Shown: in pieces, positions 16,741 to 24,404 of the stretch | How the letters are laid out: each line of letters opens with the position of its first letter | How positions within the stretch are numbered: position 1 is the first letter of the stretch | DNA from: Thermaurantimonas sp046299575 | Lineage (GTDB): Bacteria; Bacteroidota; Bacteroidia; Flavobacteriales; Schleiferiaceae | Length of the DNA stretch: 64,000 nucleotides | Direction: 5' to 3' | NCBI RefSeq assembly: GCF_046299575.1 | Contig: NZ_JBKBHX010000004.1 | Span: 1 to 64,000, forward strand | The notes under the pieces: generated by a model | What the model was told of the DNA's origin: nothing | Database searches by the model: none | What the model saw: only the letters and a program-made list of their open reading frames with translations | Program-made: the position numbers and the translations under genes

Positions 16741-18249
16741 TTAGCGTGCTTCAGCCAGCATCTTCTCACCAGCTTCGATTACGTCTTCTATGGTACCCTT
16801 CAGGTTGAAAGCAGCTTCAGGATATTTATCCATGTGGCCGTCGAGAATCATGTTAAAGCCTTTGATGGTGTCTTCAATGCTGACAAATACACCTGGGATA
16901 CCTGTAAACTGCTCTGCTACATGGAAGGGCTGTGACAAGAATCTCTGCACACGACGAGCACGGCTTACCACGAGTTTATCTTCTTCAGAGAGCTCGTCCA
17001 TACCGAGAATGGCGATAATGTCCTGAAGCTCCTTGTAGCGCTGCAGAATCTGCTTCACGCGCTGTGCACAGCGATAGTGCTCTTCACCTACAATGGCAGG
17101 ATTTAAGATACGAGAGGTTGAATCAAGCGGGTCAACCGCAGGATAAATACCGAGCTCAGCAATCTTACGGCTCAATACGGTTGTGGCATCGAGGTGAGCA
17201 AAGGTAGTGGCTGGTGCCGGGTCAGTGAGGTCGTCGGCAGGCACATATACTGCTTGCACAGAAGTGATTGAGCCGCGCTTGGTAGAGGTAATGCGCTCTT
17301 GCATAGCACCCATCTCAGTAGCTAGGGTAGGTTGATAGCCTACAGCCGAAGGCATACGGCCAAGCAGTGCTGACACCTCAGATCCGGCTTGCGTAAAGCG
17401 GAAAATGTTGTCGATGAAGAAAAGGATGTCGCGACCTTGCCCCTCTCCATCACCATCGCGGAAATATTCGGCAATGGTAAGACCTGACAATGCCACACGA
17501 GCACGTGCTCCCGGAGGCTCATTCATCTGGCCGAATACGAAAGTTGCCTTTGATTCTTTAAGTTGCTCAAAATCGATTTTGCTCAGGTCCCAACCGCCCT
17601 TTTCGAGCGATTCCATAAAGTGATCGCCGTATTTAATGATGCCAGATTCGATCATTTCGCGCAGTAGGTCGTTACCCTCGCGAGTGCGCTCTCCTACCCC
17701 TGCAAATACTGATAGACCACCGTAACCTTTTGCAATATTGTTGATAAGCTCCTGGATTAACACTGTCTTACCAACACCGGCACCACCAAAGAGACCGATT
17801 TTACCACCTTTGGCATAAGGCTCAATCAGGTCAATAACCTTGATACCAGTGTAGAGTACCTCAGAGGTTGTGGACAAATCTTCAAATTTGGGAGGAGCAG
17901 CATGAATAGGTCTGCGCTTTCCTTCAGTAATATCTCTAATACCGTCGATAGCCTCACCTACTACATTAAAGAGGCGGCCATGAATAGCTTCGCCGGTGGG
18001 CATTGATATGTTAGTACCTGTAGCCCGAACTTCCTGACCTCTTTGCAAGCCATCAGTTGAGTCCATCGCTATGGCTCGCACTGTATCTTCACCAATGTGC
18101 TGTTGGGTTTCGAGAATGAGCTTTTGGCCATTCTCCCGCACGATCTCGAGCGCTTCATAAATACCCGGAAGTTCATTGTTAGTGGTATCGAAAGTAACGT
18201 CCACTACCGGACCGATTACCTGTGAAATCTTTCCTATTACGGCTGACAT
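16741..18249 (-). CDS. atpD: F1Fo ATP synthase beta subunit
   Basis: 502 residues. This is the catalytic subunit of F1. The P-loop is LFGGAGVGKTVLIQELI, with GERTREGNDL, the Walker B segment ILFFIDNIFRFTQAGSEVSALLGRMPSAVGYQPTL and the C-terminal DELSEEDKL region all present. Only atpC follows. The other atp genes are not nearby; a separate atpDC pair is common in Bacteroidota. A promoter box lies 38-45 bases upstream. Confidence 0.97.
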   Translation of the reverse strand: MSAVIGKISQVIGPVVDVTFDTTNNELPGIYEALEIVRENGQKLILETQQHIGEDTVRAIAMDSTDGLQRGQEVRATGTNISMPTGEAIHGRLFNVVGEAIDGIRDITEGKRRPIHAAPPKFEDLSTTSEVLYTGIKVIDLIEPYAKGGKIGLFGGAGVGKTVLIQELINNIAKGYGGLSVFAGVGERTREGNDLLREMIESGIIKYGDHFMESLEKGGWDLSKIDFEQLKESKATFVFGQMNEPPGARARVALSGLTIAEYFRDGDGEGQGRDILFFIDNIFRFTQAGSEVSALLGRMPSAVGYQPTLATEMGAMQERITSTKRGSITSVQAVYVPADDLTDPAPATTFAHLDATTVLSRKIAELGIYPAVDPLDSTSRILNPAIVGEEHYRCAQRVKQILQRYKELQDIIAILGMDELSEEDKLVVSRARRVQRFLSQPFHVAEQFTGIPGVFVSIEDTIKGFNMILDGHMDKYPEAAFNLKGTIEDVIEAGEKMLAEAR

Positions 18250-18286
18250 GGAATGAATAGGTATATGGGTTTAAAAATTTTGGGCG

Positions 18287-18294
18287 CAAAGGTA
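18287..18294 (-). promoter_or_regulatory. -7 box TACCTTTG for atpDC
   Basis: The minus strand reads TACCTTTG, followed by C: a full match to the Bacteroidota TAnnTTTG element, 38 bases upstream of the atpD ATG. Transcription would begin near 18280. Confidence 0.7.
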
Positions 18295-18580
18295 GTTACC
18301 ACTTGTGCTGATAAAAAACTTTTTTGGGAAAAATCCACAGTCATTAACATGTGGTTTAGGATTTTTAAGCATTAAGCACAATTATCTGATTATCTTATTA
18401 TTAATGGGTTCACCATCAATTTTCAATAGCTTTTTACTATGTAAAATTTTGTAGCAATTTTTTCTTTAGCCATAAAGAGTGTTTGCCAATCGATATGGTA
18501 TTGTGAAATAATCTATCTGAACTGCGTTAATAGAATTTAAAATACCATGCAGTATTTCCGAGATTTGAAAAATATCACTT
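18295..18580. other. Divergent intergenic region, AT-rich
   Basis: This lies between the atpD promoter and the promoter of the outer-membrane protein gene. It is very AT-rich, and no gene, hairpin or RNA signature was recognised in it. Confidence 0.6.
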
Positions 18581-18588
18581 TACTTTTG
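18581..18588 (+). promoter_or_regulatory. -7 box TACTTTTG
   Basis: Full TAnnTTTG match 23 bases upstream of the ATG at 18612. A TTTG at 18564 is too near to be a standard -33 element, so only the -7 part is supported. Confidence 0.6.
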
Positions 18589-18611
18589 ATCTAAATAAAT
18601 ATTGATATTAT

Positions 18612-19670
18612 ATGAAAAGAATTAAAAAACACATTTTTACACTAGTTATTTTCTTTTCAGGTATTGCTGTACGAGCACAGTTCAACAATGAACGAATTGC
18701 AAACGAATTTAAACAAAACATGAATGCCTATTTGGAGGCATACTTGTCACCGGCATTTGATGGGACTGCTAATGTCAATCCTTTGCTTTGGCAACTGCCA
18801 TATGAATCGTCCAAGTCATTCAATTTCTCAATAAATATAACAGGGGGAGCATCATTTCTACCTAGTTCGATGAAAGAATTTGATTTTTTTGGCATCAATC
18901 GCACTTCAAACTTTGAGCTTCGCAATCCCTCCAACAACATATTACCTACCATAGTGGGGAGAGAGAGCGATAATGAATTGTTTTTTTACGTGACCGACAA
19001 CAACGGCAATAGAATCTTTGACCCTATCAGAGGGCATCACGTACGCGCTGAAATCGAGGTAGCCGACGGATTTGATTTTAGAACCCCCATAGTACCTACT
19101 GCCAGTTTACAAGTTGGAGCATGGCTGCCTATCCACACAGGTATCGGGCTGCGCTACATTCCGGCGGTAGTGGGCGATGATATCCGATTTGGGTCTTTTG
19201 GATTATCAGTGATGCACAATCCATTGGGTTGGTTTAATCTTCCGGTTGATTTGGTTTTAGGATTTAACTACAATCAGATGAATTTCGTAGGTGAAAATTT
19301 TGTAGATGATGCAAATCCCAACCGCTTCGAAGTTGATTCGCGATCAATGGCATTTGATATCACCGTCACAAAGAGTTTTGGCTTAATTAAGCCTTATCTT
19401 TCAGTTAACTATATTACATCCACTTCTGATGCTGCACTGCGTGGCACTTTTAATTACACTTTTTCGGATTACATTGGCGTACCAGGTACCATACTTCAGG
19501 GAGTTCAGTTTAATGTAAAAGACCCTGTAGAATTTAGAGATACCAATTCCTTTCTTAATGCTGGCATTGGTGCAATATTGTCCTGGAATAACTTTTTTGT
19601 GAATGGCCAATTGATGTTTGGCAGATTTCAGAATTTTGGCCTAAGCATGGGTTATAAAATAGGAATTTAA
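18612..19670 (+). CDS. Outer-membrane beta-barrel protein, possibly DUF6588-like
   Basis: 352 residues. A clear signal peptide (IFTLVIFFSGIAVRA, then QFNNE) is followed by a soluble stretch and then alternating amphipathic strands (LQVGAWLPIHTGIGLRYIP, FGSFGLSVMHNPLGWF, VDLVLGFNYNQMNF, FLNAGIGAILSWNNFFVNGQL). It ends with the strand MGYKIGI, as outer-membrane barrels do. The layout resembles the DUF6588 family of Bacteroidota, but I cannot confirm the match. It stands alone with its own promoter. Function unknown. Confidence 0.7.
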   Translation: MKRIKKHIFTLVIFFSGIAVRAQFNNERIANEFKQNMNAYLEAYLSPAFDGTANVNPLLWQLPYESSKSFNFSINITGGASFLPSSMKEFDFFGINRTSNFELRNPSNNILPTIVGRESDNELFFYVTDNNGNRIFDPIRGHHVRAEIEVADGFDFRTPIVPTASLQVGAWLPIHTGIGLRYIPAVVGDDIRFGSFGLSVMHNPLGWFNLPVDLVLGFNYNQMNFVGENFVDDANPNRFEVDSRSMAFDITVTKSFGLIKPYLSVNYITSTSDAALRGTFNYTFSDYIGVPGTILQGVQFNVKDPVEFRDTNSFLNAGIGAILSWNNFFVNGQLMFGRFQNFGLSMGYKIGI

Positions 19671-19701
19671 TAAGTGACGTTTGCAAGTATATAGGAGCTA
19701 C

Positions 19702-20496
19702 TTAGTTCAGAATATTGGCTGAGTAGCTCCTTCTGATTTTTGCAAGGTTAATTATAATCTCAGGAGAACTTTCTAAAGCATTACCTACTACTATCACATC
19801 GGCTCCGGCTTTAAAAGCTTGTTGAGCCTGAAGTTCATTTTTAATACCTCCCCCAATTACTATTGGTAAGTTAATTGTCTTTCGCACTGCGGCTATCATG
19901 CCAGGTTCTATGGGATGAGCAGCTCCAGAACCGCCATCCATGTAGATGAGTTGCATGCCGAGCATTTGACCGGCCAAAGCCGTCATTGCTGCTATTTCGT
20001 ATTTGTTTGATGGGATGGGCATACTGCCCGACATGTAGTGAGCCGTAGTGTAGTTGCCACAATGTATAAGCATGTAACCTGTGGCTATGGTCTCAAGACC
20101 GGCTTCATAAATGTAGGGTGCGGCTATTACATGATTGCCAATGAGTAGATCCGGATTTCGGCCTGATATGAGTGAAAGAAAGAGGATGGCATCAGCTTTC
20201 GACGAAATCTGCATTAAACTCCCTGGAAAAAGTATGCAGGGAATAGCTGAATGACTTTTGATGAGATCGAGTGTGTATTCCAATCGGTCACGTACTAAAA
20301 GAGAGCCGCCAATAAAAAGAAAATCAACCTCGGCTTTTTCGCAATGTGTTAAAATCCTCAAAATCGACTTTTCCTCGTTTTTGTCCGGGTCGATGAGTGC
20401 AGCAATCATTTTATTGCCTTGCTGCGCTTTACTTTGTATGTAACTGTAGATTTTTGACTTCAAAGCGGCCAATTCGTTGCTATGAATTGGCCGCAA
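19702..20496 (-). CDS. Geranylgeranylglyceryl-phosphate synthase (PcrB/GGGPS family)
   Basis: 264 residues, a TIM barrel. Signature segments are AALIDPDKNEE, DFLFIGGSLL, ILFPGSLMQI, LFLSLISGRNPDLLIGNHV, GYMLIHCG, LIYMDGGSGAAHPI and the phosphate-binding LPIVIGGGIKNELQAQQAFKAGADVIVVGNALE. The family joins a polyprenyl diphosphate to sn-glycerol-1-phosphate, the first step of archaeal ether lipids; Bacteroidota carry a bacterial branch of it. What lipid is finally made here is not known. The long form with group II length suggests the geranylgeranyl-type enzyme. Cytoplasmic or membrane-associated. Confidence 0.9.
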   Translation of the reverse strand: MRPIHSNELAALKSKIYSYIQSKAQQGNKMIAALIDPDKNEEKSILRILTHCEKAEVDFLFIGGSLLVRDRLEYTLDLIKSHSAIPCILFPGSLMQISSKADAILFLSLISGRNPDLLIGNHVIAAPYIYEAGLETIATGYMLIHCGNYTTAHYMSGSMPIPSNKYEIAAMTALAGQMLGMQLIYMDGGSGAAHPIEPGMIAAVRKTINLPIVIGGGIKNELQAQQAFKAGADVIVVGNALESSPEIIINLAKIRRSYSANILN

Positions 20497-20576
20497 GATA
20501 AGAGCGGGCCATAGATTCGTGGCTGCCTATTTTTTAATCTGAAGTTATTTTTTACAAATTCAAAGAATTTTCAGCT

Positions 20577-22262
20577 TTATATCACTTGTTTCTTCTGTTT
20601 ATTTCTGTTATCTCTTTTATTCTCTCTTTCCTGGTTTCGAGGTGAGTAATCTTTTTTTGTGTCTTCTTTTATAAAAATTTTACGGCCCTGAAGGGAATAT
20701 CCTTGAAGTTCCTTTTGAATTCTTCGAGCTACTTCCTCCGTACATTTAAATGTAGAAAAGGAAGACAATGTTTCAACTCCGGTAATATCATTGCGACCGA
20801 GATTACACTTTTCTTTGAGGAAGTCTTTCACATCTTGCCAATACATTCCATCTTTAATTCCGATGTTGATATACCATCTGCGCAGGCCTCCGGTGCTTGG
20901 AGCAGCATCGGCATAGGCTTTAATACTTTTTTCGGGATTTACATTCAGATCGGGCGCATTCCGGTACATCTCAAGCAGGCGATTAAACTCCATACTGAAG
21001 ATGCGCTCTACTAACTCTCTGGGTTGAAATTTTTCTAAAAGTTCATCGAGCATCGGTCGGAACTCTTCTACTGCCAAGGGATTTACCTCTTCAGAAGTGA
21101 TTCGATTGATCAGATACTGCATCTGATGGGTGCATACTTCCATCCCTGAGGGCACCTTAGCATATTGAATCTTGCGCTTGATGATTTTCTCAAGTGTGCG
21201 GAGGCGATGCAACTCATTTTTACTGACCAGAGCAATGGAAGTGCCTTTCTTTCCTGCACGAGCCGTACGCCCACTGCGGTGGGTAAACGATTCAAGGTCG
21301 TCGGGCAGATGGAAGTGTATCACGTGTGTGACATCTTCTACGTCTATGCCTCGAGCTGCCACATCAGTAGCTACAAGTATGGTGATGGCGCGCTTGCGAA
21401 AGGCATTCATCGTTTGCTCGCGCTGTGCCTGGCTCATATCCCCATGTAGTGAACCAGCCGGATAGCCATGGTCAATCAGGCGGTCTGCCACCTGTTGGGT
21501 TTCAATTTTGGTCTGACAAAAGACAATGGCATAGATATCAGGATAAAAATCCAGTACACGCGTGAGAACTTTGATGCGATCTCGACCATCGATGAGGTGA
21601 TAAATGTGCTCAATATTTTCATTCACCTGCCCACCGCCAGCTACTGAAATCTGACGCGGATTTTTCATGTACGTCTTCGTAATTCTGCGGATTTCTTCGG
21701 GCATAGTGGCCGAAAAAAGCCAGGTTAGACGCGTCGGAGGTGTCTGACTCAAGATGGCATCGATATCTTCTTTAAATCCCATGGATAGCATTTCATCAGC
21801 CTCATCGAGCACTACGATTTTTATCTCTTCGAGCGATATTACATTTCTTTCCATGAGATCCATGAGCCTACCTGGAGTAGCTACGATGATATCCACTCCT
21901 TGTTTAAGCTGGCGAATTTGAGTGGTTATACTTGCCCCGCCGTATACGGGTACAATGTTAACCTGGAGATATTTAGAAAACTTTTCTAATTCACCGGCGA
22001 TCTGAATGCAGAGTTCGCGGGTAGGTGACAATACTAGGGCCTGCGGACGCCCACTGGCTGTAGGAGCTATCTTTTCGAGCATGGGAAGGCCAAAAGCAGC
22101 TGTCTTACCCGTTCCGGTCTGAGCCAGCGAGATTACATCGATGTTTTCCTGTATTAAAATTGGAATTGCCTCAGCTTGTACAGGTGTAGGCTCTTTGTAG
22201 CCAATCTCGGAAATAGCTTTTAACAAGGCACTATTTAGGCCTAATGATTCAAAAGTGTTCAT
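20577..22262 (-). CDS. DEAD-box RNA helicase with DbpA-type RNA-binding domain (DeaD/CsdA-like)
   Basis: 561 residues. Core motifs: Q-motif GYKEPTPVQAEAIP, AQTGTGKTAAFG, PTRELCIQI, TPGRLMD, DEADEML, SATMPEEI, then the second RecA domain with VATDVAARGIDVEDV and HRSGRTARAGKKG. After a linker comes a DbpA/CsdA RRM-like domain (RRWYINIGIKDGMYWQDV...LQGYSLQGRKIFIKED) and a basic Arg/Asn/Lys tail. Enzymes of this type unwind RNA during ribosome assembly and mRNA turnover, especially in the cold. The -7 box lies about 130 bases upstream, so the leader is long, as in cold-shock csdA genes. Confidence 0.92.
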   Translation of the reverse strand: MNTFESLGLNSALLKAISEIGYKEPTPVQAEAIPILIQENIDVISLAQTGTGKTAAFGLPMLEKIAPTASGRPQALVLSPTRELCIQIAGELEKFSKYLQVNIVPVYGGASITTQIRQLKQGVDIIVATPGRLMDLMERNVISLEEIKIVVLDEADEMLSMGFKEDIDAILSQTPPTRLTWLFSATMPEEIRRITKTYMKNPRQISVAGGGQVNENIEHIYHLIDGRDRIKVLTRVLDFYPDIYAIVFCQTKIETQQVADRLIDHGYPAGSLHGDMSQAQREQTMNAFRKRAITILVATDVAARGIDVEDVTHVIHFHLPDDLESFTHRSGRTARAGKKGTSIALVSKNELHRLRTLEKIIKRKIQYAKVPSGMEVCTHQMQYLINRITSEEVNPLAVEEFRPMLDELLEKFQPRELVERIFSMEFNRLLEMYRNAPDLNVNPEKSIKAYADAAPSTGGLRRWYINIGIKDGMYWQDVKDFLKEKCNLGRNDITGVETLSSFSTFKCTEEVARRIQKELQGYSLQGRKIFIKEDTKKDYSPRNQERENKRDNRNKQKKQVI

Positions 22263-22389
22263 GTGATAAAGGTATTTTAAAGGGTTTTACCCGGGCAAAT
22301 CACCCGCCAACCCCTGCCATTTAAACCCCCAGAATACTTTGCTCTGAAAAAAAAATTTTGGCGTCGGAAAGGCAACTTGCTTTATGTCG

Positions 22390-22397
22390 CAAAAGTA
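22390..22397 (-). promoter_or_regulatory. -7 box TACTTTTG upstream of the DEAD-box gene
   Basis: The minus strand reads TACTTTTG followed by CG. It is 127 bases from the ATG at 22262 and predicts a leader of roughly 120 nt, rich in short GGGTTT/ACCC stretches. No shorter-range box was seen. Confidence 0.6.
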
Positions 22398-22450
22398 GCT
22401 TTTTTTGCCTCGCAGAAGTTATCAATGAGCTATTAAACTTATAAGAAATG

Positions 22451-22482
22451 AAAAAGCCCCTCCACATCACGTTTCGGGGCTT
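22451..22482 (-). terminator. Terminator after the small lipoprotein gene
   Basis: Hairpin AAGCCCC (22454-22460) / GGGGCTT (22476-22482), followed by TTTTT in the minus direction. A second weaker hairpin, GTGTCAG/CTGACAC, lies at 22485-22508 on the same transcript. Confidence 0.8.
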
Positions 22483-22531
22483 AAGTGTCAGATGTGTAAG
22501 CCTGACACGTTAACAAACCACAACCTAACTT

Positions 22532-22783
22532 TCAATTCTTTTCTGTATGAATATGAACTTTATCGTTTGCTTCAAGAATGATCATCTTATTGTCTTCTAC
22601 TTGAATAGTCTTTAATTTGTTATTTCGATTAATTGTGTAAGCAACAGAATCATTAATCTTCTGATCGATGTCTGAAATATTGGCGCTTTCAGAGAAATTG
22701 CAGGAATTTAATAAAAAAGTTATTCCCACCGATATAATCAGCAAAATCAAGTGAACTATTGCCATCTGCTTGTTGTACATCAT
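22532..22783 (-). CDS. Small putative lipoprotein, unknown function
   Basis: 83 residues. The N-terminus is a hydrophobic signal (IVHLILLIISVGITFLL) ending in LNSC, an acceptable though not ideal lipobox, so the mature protein would begin at Cys29. The rest is short and charged (KINDSVAYTINRNNKLKTIQVEDNKMIILEANDKVHIHTEKN) without recognised motifs. It is followed by a good terminator and looks like a single-gene transcript. I do not recognise the family. Confidence 0.6.
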   Translation of the reverse strand: MMYNKQMAIVHLILLIISVGITFLLNSCNFSESANISDIDQKINDSVAYTINRNNKLKTIQVEDNKMIILEANDKVHIHTEKN

Positions 22784-22907
22784 TTTATATTTACATTACA
22801 AATCAACTTTGTCGAACTAAGATTTGAAATACCAGAGTTTTGGTATTTTTTTGATTAAAAAAAAAACTTTTTATAACAACTTTTCATATAATAAATGCTG
22901 ATTTTAA

Positions 22908-23855
22908 TTGAGTTACAATTCAGATATAAAAGAATTTTTGAAATTAAGGGGCATTGAACTCGGATTCAATGACGTGCGTTTTTCGAAAGCCAATTTTTTA
23001 TCGGAAGAAGCCCCAAGACTCGAACGTTGGCTTAAAGCAGGCTATCACGGCGAAATGCTATGGATGGAAAATCACTTCGACAAGCGCCTAGATCCAAGAA
23101 AGTTACTCGATGAATGTAAAACCGTAGTCGTGTTTTCACACAACTATTTCCCTAGCAGAAATCTATCACTGGAGAAATACAAAATTTCAAAATATGCTTA
23201 TGGAGAAGACTACCACCGAGTAATTAAAGAAAAACTATACCAGCTGATGGCAGAGGTACAGGAAAACTTTGGGAGCATAGGTTATAAAGCTTTTGTTGAC
23301 TCAGCCCCTGTTCTTGAAAGGGCGTGGGCAAGAAGAGCGGGCATCGGCTGGGTGGGTAAGCACTCACTTTTGCTCACAAAAGGTTTGGGTTCCTTTTATT
23401 TTTTAGCCACACTTCTACTCGATGTAGCGCTCGAAGCTGATGGCCCTGTAACAGATCACTGTGGCACATGTACGCGCTGTGTAGATGCATGTCCGACTCA
23501 GGCTATTGTTGAACCCTATATAGTCGATAGCAATCGCTGCATATCCTATCTCACCATCGAATACAGAAAGGAGCTCCCCAGGGAATTTCAAGACAAAATG
23601 GATGGCTGGATCTTTGGGTGCGACATATGTCAGGACGTCTGTCCGTGGAACCGTTTTGCCAATCCCCACCGCGAACCCCGATTCCACCCATCAAGCGCAT
23701 TAGAGGCGGCTAATGATGAGGTGATGGAGCAAATGGAAAAAGAGCTGTTTGAGCAATTGTTTTCTAAATCAGCTGTAAAGCGCACAAAATTTCAAGGACT
23801 TAAAAGAAATATAGATTTTGCTAAAAAAGGTGAAGAGAATAAATCATCTCCTTGA
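22908..23855 (+). CDS. queG: Epoxyqueuosine reductase QueG
   Basis: 315 residues. It performs the last step of queuosine synthesis in tRNA, reducing epoxyqueuosine with a cobalamin and two [4Fe-4S] clusters. The N-terminal catalytic part has YAYGEDYHRVIKEKL and the conserved VDSAPVLERAWARRAGIGWVGKHSLL. The ferredoxin-type cluster motifs are CGTCTRCVDACPTQAI and CDICQDVCPWNRF. No ATG lies near the expected N-terminus: a TAA is directly upstream and the first codon is TTG at 22908, which gives SYNSDIKEFLKLRGIELGF, well placed for the family. Converges with recX, 7 bases apart. Confidence 0.93.
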   Translation: MSYNSDIKEFLKLRGIELGFNDVRFSKANFLSEEAPRLERWLKAGYHGEMLWMENHFDKRLDPRKLLDECKTVVVFSHNYFPSRNLSLEKYKISKYAYGEDYHRVIKEKLYQLMAEVQENFGSIGYKAFVDSAPVLERAWARRAGIGWVGKHSLLLTKGLGSFYFLATLLLDVALEADGPVTDHCGTCTRCVDACPTQAIVEPYIVDSNRCISYLTIEYRKELPREFQDKMDGWIFGCDICQDVCPWNRFANPHREPRFHPSSALEAANDEVMEQMEKELFEQLFSKSAVKRTKFQGLKRNIDFAKKGEENKSSP

Positions 23856-23862
23856 AAACAAT

Positions 23863-24342
23863 TTATGTATCAGAAAAATGAAAATGTGCGTTTAATAGGT
23901 CATTGATCAACTCGGATTCAAAGCCTCTGGATTTTAAAAATGCAAACATTTTCTTACGAAGTTCGAAAGGTGAAGAAGTTTTTTCTATTTCTTTCTGTTT
24001 TTTCTTAAGTAGCTTAAGAGCTACATTTTCATAATCTTCTTCGTCTATTACTTGTAGAGCTATTTGAATGATGTTTTGAGATATTCCCTGCTGCTGAAGG
24101 TTAAAAGCGATTTTTTCTCTACCCCATCCATTGATGCGAAATTTTCCGCTTACAAACATTTGTGCGTATCGGTAGTCGTTTACTACATCGTTTTCAATCA
24201 ATTCGCAGATTATTTTATCCTCATCCATGGGTTCGAGGCGAAATTTTTTGATGTACATTTTAACCTCTTGCACACTGCGCTCTCTGTAGCTGCAGTATAC
24301 ACTGAGGGCTTGTTTAATCTTTTTGAGCTCTTCAGCCTCCAT
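23863..24342 (-). CDS. recX: Regulatory protein RecX
   Basis: 159 residues. It is made of three-helix repeats (LSVYCSYRERSVQEVKMYIKKF, INGWGREKIAFNLQQQGISQNII, FAFLKSRGFESELINDLL) characteristic of RecX, which binds RecA filaments and limits their activity. The pattern YRYAQMFV plus a following GWGREKI is typical. recA is not in the window. The gene converges with queG and lies downstream of the terminator that ends the rng transcript, so it has its own promoter or depends on read-through. Confidence 0.88.
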   Translation of the reverse strand: MEAEELKKIKQALSVYCSYRERSVQEVKMYIKKFRLEPMDEDKIICELIENDVVNDYRYAQMFVSGKFRINGWGREKIAFNLQQQGISQNIIQIALQVIDEEDYENVALKLLKKKQKEIEKTSSPFELRKKMFAFLKSRGFESELINDLLNAHFHFSDT

Positions 24343-24365
24343 TCAATCGATCTTTTTTTACGAAA

Positions 24366-24403
24366 CTAAAAAAGCCGGCTGAATTTAAAGCCGGCTTTTT
24401 TAG
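24366..24403 (-). terminator. Strong terminator after rng
   Basis: CTAAAAAAGCCGGCT (24366-24380) and AGCCGGCTTTTTTAG (24389-24403) form a 15-base perfect inverted repeat around an 8-base loop. It begins one base after the rng stop and has A/T runs on both sides, so it could act in both directions. Confidence 0.9.
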
Positions 24404-24404
24404 A

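Noticed and set aside
22485..22508. GTGTCAG/CTGACAC hairpin as a regulatory element
   Set aside because: It is short, beside a good terminator and without other support; treated as part of the transcript end.
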